Source: JAWOFN01 sp046497505 [NCBI: bacterium]
GTDB lineage: Bacteria; Blakebacterota; Blakebacteria; Blakebacterales
Assembly (NCBI GenBank): GCA_046497505.1
Contig: JAWOFN010000117.1
Coordinates: forward strand, 1-12,691
DNA length: 12,691 nucleotides
Reading direction: 5' to 3'
Part shown: positions 7,084-12,691 of the stretch, piece after piece
How the letters are laid out: each line of letters opens with the position of its first letter
How positions within the stretch are numbered: position 1 is the first letter of the stretch
The notes under the pieces: generated by a model
Told to the model about the DNA's origin: nothing
The model's database searches: none
Seen by the model: the letters and a program-made list of their open reading frames with translations, nothing else
Program-made: the position numbers and the translations under genes

Positions 7084-8694
7084 ATGATGGTCGGACGGAT
7101 GAAGATCACAGGCAGGACCCTGTTCTGCACCCTCCTGGCACTCTGCGCCATCACCGCCGGGGTCCAGGCACAGGAAGCGGGACTCCGCGGCTGTACGGTG
7201 ATGATCGCCGGGAAAGCGACCACGGTCGACGGATCGATCCTCTTCGTTAAGACAGAGGACGACAGCCCCCGCGATATCGACCGCCTCTGGTTCGTACCCC
7301 GCCGCGCTCATCCGCCGGGAGCTGTGGTACGGCTCCACAACGGCGGCACCATCCCCCAGGTGGAGGAGACCTATGCCTATTTCTGGGACGAGTGTCCCGG
7401 GACCTCCTTCTCCAACGGGGTGGTGAACGAGTGGGGTGTGGCCTTCGGCAGCAACGGCTGCTGGTCGAAGGAGGATTCCTTCGAGGAGGTGGCCGCCCGC
7501 GAGGACATCGTGGACGGCGGCCTCGGGTTCCGGCTCCGGCTCATCCTGGCCGAACGATGCCGCACGGCCCGAGAGGCGGTGGAACTGGCTGCCTCACTGA
7601 TCGACCGGCTGGGCTACGCCGCCTCGGGACGGAACCTGAACATCGTGGGGCCCCGGGAGGCCTGGCAGCTGCAGATGGTGCGGGGGAAACAGTACGTGGC
7701 ACGGCGGGTGCGCGAGAACGAGGTGGCGATCATCGCCAACACTTTCAGCATCCGCGAGGTGGATCCCGCCGACCGGGAGAACTTCGTCTGCTCACCGCGC
7801 CTCATCGAATACGCCGCCGAACGGGGATGGTACGATCCGGCTTCCGGGGAACCCTTCGACTTCGCCCGGGCGTACGCACCCGAGCGGGCCCACACCGCCC
7901 CCTCCAACACGGACCGGCAGTGGGAGATGGCCCGCCTGCTGGACCGGGACTTCCCCCTCTCCCGGGAGCGGGCCCGGGAGGGGCAGATGCCGGTCTCCGT
8001 GGTGCCCGACCGCAGACTGTCGGTGCAGGACGCCTTCGAGGTCTTCCGAAGCCATCACGAGGGAACCGACCTGGACCGATCGGGCCGCACCGCCAGCGAG
8101 GCGTACCGGCAAAGCCCCCACCGCAACCCGGCCACCATCTGCAACCTGGGCACCCACCGTACCACGGTCGTCCAGCAGCGCGCCGGGATGCCCGCGGATG
8201 TCGGCACGCTGGTCTGGCGCGCCCTGGACCAGCCGTGCAGCAGCGTCTTCGTACCGTGGTACCTGGGGGCCCGACGCATCCCGGAAGCCTACCAGGAGCC
8301 GGGCGAGGACCTGGCCACCAGCCGCCGCGACCTGCTCTCCTTCCACTTCGAGCTGCCCCCTGAGACCTGGGAACTGGACCGCGGGTCCGCCTCCGGGATC
8401 TTCGCTTACCTGGGCGGATTGGTGGACGCGTGGTACGGGGAGACGATCGGCTTCGTCCGGGCGCGGTGGGATGACTTCGAGCAGGTGCAGTTCGATCTGC
8501 AGCCGGCGGTGGAGGAGACGGCGCTGCGGTTATGGGAACGTGACCCGGCGATCGCCCGGGAGTACCTGTCCACCTATACGTATTCCCGCGCGGTGGAGGC
8601 CCTTGCCGTCGCCCGCGACCTGACCGGGGCCATCGAGCAGCGGGTGTGGACCACCGGCGTCCGGGAGGAGCTGGTGCCGCCTCGGGAGAGATAG
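7084..8694 (+). CDS. Secreted C69-family peptidase (PepD-like), second copy
   Basis: The product has 536 residues. The signal peptide has its core at about 12-26 and a probable cut near GVQAQ (26-30). Seven residues later Cys37 in RGCTVMIAGKATTVDGS is the predicted autocatalytic N-terminal nucleophile. KTEDDSP (56-62) is close to the canonical PepD segment after the nucleophile. NEWGVAFGSNGCWS matches the family's NE-x-G-V-A block. It probably hydrolyses dipeptides or short peptides outside the cytoplasm, complementing the M1 enzyme and the first C69 enzyme. GGAAGGA at 7074-7080 is a strong ribosome binding site. ATGs at 7084 and 7087 are both possible, and 7087 has the better spacing (six bases against three). 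The 80-base gap after the first C69 gene would allow co-transcription. Sequence drift from the neighbour suggests an old duplication with different substrates. Confidence 0.9.
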   Translation: MMVGRMKITGRTLFCTLLALCAITAGVQAQEAGLRGCTVMIAGKATTVDGSILFVKTEDDSPRDIDRLWFVPRRAHPPGAVVRLHNGGTIPQVEETYAYFWDECPGTSFSNGVVNEWGVAFGSNGCWSKEDSFEEVAAREDIVDGGLGFRLRLILAERCRTAREAVELAASLIDRLGYAASGRNLNIVGPREAWQLQMVRGKQYVARRVRENEVAIIANTFSIREVDPADRENFVCSPRLIEYAAERGWYDPASGEPFDFARAYAPERAHTAPSNTDRQWEMARLLDRDFPLSRERAREGQMPVSVVPDRRLSVQDAFEVFRSHHEGTDLDRSGRTASEAYRQSPHRNPATICNLGTHRTTVVQQRAGMPADVGTLVWRALDQPCSSVFVPWYLGARRIPEAYQEPGEDLATSRRDLLSFHFELPPETWELDRGSASGIFAYLGGLVDAWYGETIGFVRARWDDFEQVQFDLQPAVEETALRLWERDPAIAREYLSTYTYSRAVEALAVARDLTGAIEQRVWTTGVREELVPPRER

Positions 8695-8773
8695 CCTCCC
8701 ACCCCGGACCGGCAGCGCGCCCCCGGGATCCCGAGTCCGTCCGCTCGGTGCCGGGAGCGGGTTTCGCGGACGG

Positions 8774-8787
8774 CGTCACATGTGACG
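8774..8787. promoter_or_regulatory. Perfect 14-bp palindrome, candidate operator of the cytochrome operon
   Basis: CGTCACATGTGACG reads identically on both strands. It lies in the 239-base gap before the cytochrome operon, centred about 12 bases upstream of the -35 box candidate at 8793. A perfect 14-base palindrome is unlikely by chance in a gap of this size, and its position suits a dimeric regulator. The half-sites (GTCAC/GTGAC) point the opposite way from CRP/FNR sites (TGTGA-N6-TCACA), so the regulator family is not identified. Confidence 0.5.
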
Positions 8788-8792
8788 AACGG

Positions 8793-8822
8793 TTGCGGAC
8801 CCCGAAGATGCTCGGGTATCCT
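8793..8822 (+). promoter_or_regulatory. Candidate promoter of the cytochrome operon
   Basis: TTGCGG (8793-8798) and TATCCT (8817-8822) are separated by 18 bases. A 10-bp palindrome CCTGATCAGG (8820-8829) overlaps the -10 box and the predicted start near 8829. The leader would then be about 105 bases. The -35 match is only 3 of 6 and the -10 match 4 of 6. Confidence 0.28.
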
Positions 8823-8863
8823 GATCAGGGGTGCGAGGCCCCGATCCTCCAGATCTCCGACCC

Positions 8864-8885
8864 GCCGGCCTACTGTCGGGCCGGC
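8864..8885 (+). other. GC hairpin in the leader of the cytochrome operon
   Basis: GCCGGCC (8864-8870) and GGCCGGC (8879-8885) form a perfect seven-pair stem with an eight-base loop. A smaller hairpin, GGCAG-AATC-CTGCC (8896-8909), follows, then the ribosome binding site at 8921. There is no T tract, so these are leader structures rather than a terminator. They may affect RNA stability or initiation. Confidence 0.35.
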
Positions 8886-8920
8886 CGGTGTGCGCGGCAG
8901 AATCCTGCCTGCCCGACGAC

Positions 8921-8926
8921 AAGGAG
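8921..8926 (+). promoter_or_regulatory. Ribosome binding site that selects ATG 8934
   Basis: AAGGAG lies seven bases before ATG 8934, the start followed by a normal signal peptide. The same frame is open back to 8646, but the extension has no such signal and would bury the signal peptide inside the protein. Confidence 0.75.
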
Positions 8927-8933
8927 CCTGAAC

Positions 8934-10094
8934 ATGTATCCACGCGCGGGATCCCTGCCCGCTGTGGGTCGCCTCACCCGAACCGCCCTGGCGGCATCGC
9001 TGCTGCTGCTCCTTGGGACTCATCCGGCCGCGGCGCAGCCAGATGGGATCCCCATGGACGGCGAGGCCATCTACATGATGTCATGTGCCAACTGCCACGG
9101 GGCCGACGGGAAAGGGGTCTCCCAGGGCCAGCTCGGCTTCACCCTCCCCGTACCCGACCTCACCGACTGCGACTTCGCCAACCGGGAGCCCGACGGAGAC
9201 TGGATGGCAGTGGCCCACGCGGGAGGCCCGGTGCGGGGCTTCTCGCCCCTCATGCCCGCCTTCGAGGGCGTGCTCACCGTCGAGCAGCTCCAGCTCGCCG
9301 TCGATCACATCCGCACCCTCTGTCAGAACGACGACTGGCCCCGGGGGGACCTCAACCTGCCCCGCGCCCTCGTCACCGAGAAGGCCTTCCCCGAGGACGA
9401 GGCGGTCTTCACCGCCATCACACCCTCCGAGGAGATCACCAGCGTCACCGGTGAGTTCGTGTACGAACAGCGCTTCGGGGCCCGGAACCAGTTCGAACTG
9501 GTCATCCCCTTCGGCTGGCGCGAGATGGCCGTCACAGGAGGGGCCCCGGACGAGACGAACTGGGCCTCCGCCATGGGAGACATCGCCGTCGGTGTGAAGC
9601 GTGCGATGTATCACAACTTCGGGAGCGGCACGATCTTCAGCCTCACCGGAGAGATCATCCTGCCCACCGGCGACGAGGAAGAGGGCTTCGGCAAGGGGAC
9701 CGCGGTGTTCGAACCGTTCTTCTCCTTCGGCCAGATCCTCCCCGCCGGGTTCTTCATGCACTCCCAGGGCGGCGTCGAACTCCCCTTCGACGAGACCAAG
9801 TCCGCACAGGAAGGGTTCCTCCGATTCGTCCTCGGCCGCACGTTCACGGTGGGTCAGTGGGGCCGGACGTTCGCCCCCATGGTCGAACTGCTGGGAGGTC
9901 AGGAACTGGAGGGAGGCGCAGAACCTTCCTGGGACATCGCCCCCCAGCTCTTCTTCACCCTCAACAGGCGTCAGCACATCCTCATGAACATCGGCGTACG
10001 GACCCCCATGGACGACGCGTTCGGTCCGGACACGCAGGTGATGGCCTATATCCTGCTCGACTGGTTCGACGGCAGCTTCTGGGAAGGGTGGTAG
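8934..10094 (+). CDS. Monoheme cytochrome c fused to a predicted outer-membrane beta-barrel
   Basis: The product has 386 residues. The signal peptide (basic 3-16, core 18-28) ends near THPAAAQ (29-35). Residues 40-130 form a class I cytochrome c-like domain, with the heme site CANCH (51-55) in a typical CANCHGADGKG context and a likely axial Met107 in SPLMPAF. Two further Cys, C79 and C130, flank the Met loop and might form a disulfide. After WPRGDLNLPRALVTEKAFPE, residues about 165-386 alternate short amphipathic beta strands and turns, with GDIAVGVKRAMY and GEIILPTGDEEEGFG resembling the MetA-type phenol-degradation barrel family (PF13557). The C-terminus ends in Trp (FWEGW), as aromatic residues end many outer-membrane barrels. 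It may pass electrons at or across the outer membrane. The alternative is a non-conductive barrel with a periplasmic cytochrome tether. The pentaheme gene follows after three bases, implying translational coupling. Confidence 0.85.
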   Translation: MYPRAGSLPAVGRLTRTALAASLLLLLGTHPAAAQPDGIPMDGEAIYMMSCANCHGADGKGVSQGQLGFTLPVPDLTDCDFANREPDGDWMAVAHAGGPVRGFSPLMPAFEGVLTVEQLQLAVDHIRTLCQNDDWPRGDLNLPRALVTEKAFPEDEAVFTAITPSEEITSVTGEFVYEQRFGARNQFELVIPFGWREMAVTGGAPDETNWASAMGDIAVGVKRAMYHNFGSGTIFSLTGEIILPTGDEEEGFGKGTAVFEPFFSFGQILPAGFFMHSQGGVELPFDETKSAQEGFLRFVLGRTFTVGQWGRTFAPMVELLGGQELEGGAEPSWDIAPQLFFTLNRRQHILMNIGVRTPMDDAFGPDTQVMAYILLDWFDGSFWEGW

Positions 10095-10097
10095 GAC

Positions 10098-11717
10098 ATG
10101 AACCGAAAGCGAGTACTCAGTGCATCCATCGTCGTACTCCTCCTGACCGCGGCGGCGGTCACCACCGGCCAAGTCCCCCTGCCCGACCTCTTCGTCGCCT
10201 CCGACCAGTGCATGAGCTGCCACAACCAGCTCATCGCTCCCGGGGGAGAGGACATCTCCATCGGGACGGACTGGCGCTCTTCGATGATGGCCAACGCGGC
10301 GCGGGACCCCTACTGGCAGGCCTCGGTCCGACGAGAGACCCTGGTCCACCCTTCAGCCTCCGCGGCCATCCAGCACGAGTGCTCGGCATGCCACATGCCC
10401 ATGACCCGATACGAGGCGAAGGCGGCCGGGCAGCAGGGCATGGTGTTCGACCACCTGCCCATCGTGGACGCACTGAACCGGGCCGACCTGCTGGCAGCCG
10501 ACGGGGTATCCTGCGCCATGTGTCACCAGATCCAGGAGGAGGGGCTGGGCGAGGAGTCCGGTTTCACCGCCGGGTTCGTGGTGGACAACCGGAGAGCGAT
10601 GGGACAGCGGAAGATCTTCGGTCCCTACGTGGTGGATGACGGCAGGAAGAACCTGATGAACTCTTCCGCCCGGTTCACCCCGGAGCAGAAGCTCCACATC
10701 AAGGGATCGGGACTCTGCGCCACCTGTCACACCCTCTATACCCATGCCCTGGACGAGGAGGGGAATGTCACCGGGGAACTCCCCGAGCAGGTCCCCTACC
10801 TGGAATGGGAGCACAGCGACTACTACGGTAAGCGGAGCTGCCAGTCCTGCCACATGCCCATGGTGGAGACCGAGACCCCTATCACCGGCGTGGTGGGCCA
10901 GGACCGGCCGGAAGTGAACCGTCACGTGTTCCGCGGCGGCAACTTCTTCATGCCCCGCATCCTGAACGCGCATCGGAAGGAACTGGGGGTGGCGGCTCAG
11001 CCCGGCGAGCTGGAGGTCGCCTCCGTCCGTACGAAAGAGCACCTGGACACCTCTTCGGCCCGTCTCGCCCTCGAGGGGGTCGGGGTGGCAGGTGGACACC
11101 TGGCGGCCGAGGTCGTCATCATCAACCTGGCCGGACACAAGCTGCCCTCCGCCTACCCTTCCCGGCGGAGCTGGATCCACTTCACGGTCCGTGACGGGCA
11201 GGGGGACGTGGTCTTCGAGTCGGGGCGGATGGACCCGGACGGTTCCATCCGGGGGAACGAGAACGACCGGGACCCCTCCCGCTTCGAGCCGCACTACCGT
11301 GAGATAACATCCCCGGACCAAGTCCAGATCTACGAGCCGATCCTGGGAGACCCGGGGGGTGAGGTGACCACGGTGCTCCTCACCGCCACCCGGTATCTGA
11401 AGGACAACCGGCTCCTCCCGAAGGGCTTCGACAAGTCCACTGCCGACCCGGACATCGCGGTCTACGGCGAGGCATCACAGGACCGTGACTTCACCAGCGG
11501 GGGGGACCGGGTCCGCTACACGGTACCGATCCCCGCAGGTCGGCAGGGCCCCTTCACCGTGGAGGCCGCGCTCTGCTACCAGCCCATCGGGTTCCGCTGG
11601 GCACACAACCTGAAACAGCATTCCTCCGACGAAGGGGACCGTTTCGTGGGCTACTTCGAGCAGATGGCGGACCGGTCCGGCACCCTCCTCGCCCGGAAGA
11701 GCGTGGAACTGCCTTGA
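10098..11717 (+). CDS. Pentaheme c-type cytochrome with a heme-free C-terminal domain
   Basis: The product has 539 residues. The signal peptide (MNRKR, hydrophobic 7-20) ends near AVTTGQ. Five heme-binding CxxCH motifs lie in the first half: CMSCH (38-42), CSACH (95-99), CAMCH (139-143), CATCH (207-211) and CQSCH (248-252). The paired CHMPM contexts (98-102 and 251-255) are typical of cytochrome c554-like multiheme proteins. Several other His (84, 93, 119, 200, 215, 239) could serve as distal ligands. Residues about 300-539 contain no heme site. They carry AGHKLPSAYPSRRSWIHFTV (345-364), a motif that I recall from large multiheme cytochromes of soil and sediment bacteria, followed by beta-rich sequence. 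It should be exported and act as an electron carrier or reductase. It begins three bases after the cytochrome-barrel gene, and its stop codon overlaps the start of a 31-codon membrane peptide. The electron donor and acceptor are unknown. Confidence 0.92.
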   Translation: MNRKRVLSASIVVLLLTAAAVTTGQVPLPDLFVASDQCMSCHNQLIAPGGEDISIGTDWRSSMMANAARDPYWQASVRRETLVHPSASAAIQHECSACHMPMTRYEAKAAGQQGMVFDHLPIVDALNRADLLAADGVSCAMCHQIQEEGLGEESGFTAGFVVDNRRAMGQRKIFGPYVVDDGRKNLMNSSARFTPEQKLHIKGSGLCATCHTLYTHALDEEGNVTGELPEQVPYLEWEHSDYYGKRSCQSCHMPMVETETPITGVVGQDRPEVNRHVFRGGNFFMPRILNAHRKELGVAAQPGELEVASVRTKEHLDTSSARLALEGVGVAGGHLAAEVVIINLAGHKLPSAYPSRRSWIHFTVRDGQGDVVFESGRMDPDGSIRGNENDRDPSRFEPHYREITSPDQVQIYEPILGDPGGEVTTVLLTATRYLKDNRLLPKGFDKSTADPDIAVYGEASQDRDFTSGGDRVRYTVPIPAGRQGPFTVEAALCYQPIGFRWAHNLKQHSSDEGDRFVGYFEQMADRSGTLLARKSVELP

Positions 11718-11809
11718 CCCGTAACCCCCTGTGGGTGTCCGTGGTGATGGCCGGTGTGATGATCCCCGTCGCCATCTGGCTCACCACCCGCCCCTCACGA
11801 CCGGAGTGA
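11714..11809 (+). CDS. 31-residue predicted single-span membrane peptide
   Basis: A short frame starts with TTG at 11714-11716, overlapping the cytochrome stop as TTGA, and ends with TGA at 11807-11809. The peptide begins MTRNPLWVSVVMAG, continues through VMIPVAIWLTT and ends RPSRPE. Residues 6-23 are nearly all hydrophobic, with Trp at both edges and Arg in both tails, as expected for one membrane helix. Nearly every third base is G or C, matching neighbouring genes. It fills almost all of the 96 bases between its neighbours, and the next gene starts four bases later using a GGAG inside its last codons (11803-11806). Its own ribosome binding site is weak (GGA 11705-11707), which suits translational reinitiation. 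It may be a small accessory subunit of a respiratory complex, comparable in size to CydX. A -1 frameshift would instead make it a C-terminal anchor of the cytochrome. I do not recognise a family. Confidence 0.6.
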   Translation: MTRNPLWVSVVMAGVMIPVAIWLTTRPSRPE

Positions 11810-11813
11810 GGTC

Positions 11814-12691
11814 ATGAAGCGTGCGCTCTTCCTGCTCCTGGCACTCTCTCTCCTTTCCGCCGGCTCTCCGCAGAACCCCCGGTTCGACCTCGTCATCCAG
11901 GGGGGGTCGATCGTCGACGGGACGGGAGCCCCTGCTTTCACGGCGGACCTCGGGGTCCGTGACGGACGGATCGCGGCCATCGGGGACCTCACCGGGGCCG
12001 CGGCCGGGACCGTCATCGACGCGGCCGAGAGGGTGGTTACCCCGGGGTTCATCGACGCGCATGCCCACGGGGACCCCCGCCGGACCCCCGATTTCCCGAA
12101 CGAGGTGGCGATGGGTGTGACCACCCTGCTCCTGGGACAGGACGGCTCCTCATCCGTCGACCCCGACGATCCCGACACATGGTTCAGGCGGAACGCCTCC
12201 CTCGCCACCGGTCCGAACGTGGCCTACCTGGCAGGCCATGCAGGGATCCGCCGTTGCGCCGGGGTCCCCATGGGCAGCGCCGCCGAAGGAGCACGGCTTC
12301 AGGGGATGGAGTCGGCGATGGACACCCTGATGACCGCCGGTTGTTTCGGCCTCTCGACGGGGTTGGAATACCGGCCGGGCACCTTCGCCTCCCGCGCGGA
12401 ACTGGCGGCCATCGCCCGGCCCGTCGGACGGCATGGGGGTGTGGTGATGAGCCACGTCCGGGACGAGGATAATGCCGGGATCGAGGGCTCCCTGCAGGAG
12501 CTGCTGGACCAGGGACGGGACGGAGATACGGCGGTCCATGTATCCCATATCAAGGTGGTCTACGGAAAGGGTCCCCGGCGGGCCGAGGAGGTACTGGCCC
12601 TGCTGGACGATGCCCGAAGGGAGAGCGTCCGGGTGACCGCCGACATCTATCCCTACACCGCCAGCTACACCGGCATAGCCATCCTCTTCCC
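11814..12691 (+). CDS. Secreted N-acyl-D-amino-acid deacylase-like amidohydrolase (3' truncated)
   Basis: The frame runs from ATG 11814 to the window end without a stop, giving 292 complete codons. The start has a hydrophobic signal peptide (MKRALFLLLALSLL), so the enzyme is exported, unlike the cytoplasmic D-aminoacylases. Amidohydrolase features follow in order: IVDGTGAPAF (33-42), the metal pair HAH in PGFIDAHAHGD (83 and 85), GVTTLLLGQDGSS (101-113), GCFGLSTGLEYRPG (176-189), SHVRDED (213-219), HVSHIKVVYGKG (242-253) and ADIYPYTAS (277-285). These fit the D-aminoacylase family, which removes acyl groups from N-acyl-D-amino acids or degrades related conjugates. The position of the bridging Cys in D-aminoacylase (GNCG) is Asp110 here (GQDG). 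It belongs to the same transcription unit as the cytochromes by spacing. The missing C-terminal part would hold the last metal ligand, and the exact substrate is open. Confidence 0.88.
   Translation, partial: MKRALFLLLALSLLSAGSPQNPRFDLVIQGGSIVDGTGAPAFTADLGVRDGRIAAIGDLTGAAAGTVIDAAERVVTPGFIDAHAHGDPRRTPDFPNEVAMGVTTLLLGQDGSSSVDPDDPDTWFRRNASLATGPNVAYLAGHAGIRRCAGVPMGSAAEGARLQGMESAMDTLMTAGCFGLSTGLEYRPGTFASRAELAAIARPVGRHGGVVMSHVRDEDNAGIEGSLQELLDQGRDGDTAVHVSHIKVVYGKGPRRAEEVLALLDDARRESVRVTADIYPYTASYTGIAILF

Noticed and set aside
8774-8787. Palindrome as a CRP/FNR-family binding site
   Set aside because: Those sites read TGTGA-N6-TCACA or TTGAT-N4-ATCAA. Here the halves are in the opposite order (TCACATGTGA), so the family assignment is not supported, although the palindrome itself is real.
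8646-8933. In-frame N-terminal extension of the cytochrome-barrel gene
   Set aside because: It overlaps the end of the second C69 gene, has no ribosome binding site and would put the signal peptide in the interior. AAGGAG at 8921 supports ATG 8934.
9081-10349. Long antisense frame (422 codons) opposite the cytochrome-barrel gene
   Set aside because: Strong G/C at third positions of the sense gene keeps the antisense frame free of stops. There are no recognisable domains, and the sense strand has clear heme and signal motifs.
10353-11321. Antisense frame (322 codons) opposite the pentaheme cytochrome
   Set aside because: Same GC-driven effect. The sense strand contains five ordered CxxCH motifs.

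Overview
The window is GC-rich DNA (roughly two thirds G+C by eye, with third codon positions almost all G or C). It comes from a Gram-negative bacterium with an exported-protein lifestyle: six of the nine genes encode products with an N-terminal signal peptide, one of them with a likely outer-membrane barrel. Secreted C69 and M1 peptidases, c-type cytochromes and a type II secretion/type IV pilus ATPase with extra sensory domains suggest an uncultured heterotroph, perhaps of the Gemmatimonadota, Eisenbacteria, Krumholzibacteriota or wider FCB type. No rRNA, tRNA or taxonomic marker fixes this. I see no insertion sequence, CRISPR array or RNA gene.

Layout. (1) Positions 2-703, plus strand: the 3' part of an HD-domain phosphohydrolase. 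(2) Positions 740-3376, minus strand, convergent with it: a GspE/PilB-type ATPase fused to a receiver-like domain and a C-terminal GAF domain. The receiver has lost its phosphoacceptor Asp. (3) Positions 3377-3581: a divergent intergenic region with a plausible promoter on each strand. (4) Positions 3582-8694, plus strand: a peptide-degradation block made of a secreted M1 metallopeptidase and two tandem, diverged, secreted C69 (PepD-type) peptidases. (5) Positions 8695-8933: a control region with a perfect 14-bp palindrome, a weak promoter candidate, a GC hairpin and a strong ribosome binding site. (6) Positions 8934-12691, plus strand: a tightly packed operon. Its genes are a monoheme cytochrome c fused to a predicted outer-membrane beta-barrel, a pentaheme cytochrome c, a 31-residue predicted single-span membrane peptide that starts with TTG across the cytochrome stop codon, and a secreted N-acyl-D-amino-acid deacylase-like amidohydrolase cut by the window end.

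How the genes may work together. The M1 and C69 enzymes and the amidohydrolase would release amino acids from peptides, and perhaps from D-amino-acid conjugates, in the periplasm or outside the cell. The cytochrome-barrel fusion, the pentaheme protein and the small membrane peptide look like parts of an electron-transfer route that may cross the envelope. The most unusual points are that fusion and its operon, the unannotated 31-residue peptide inside it, and the ATPase-pseudoreceiver-GAF fusion. All functional links are inferred from gene order and motifs.
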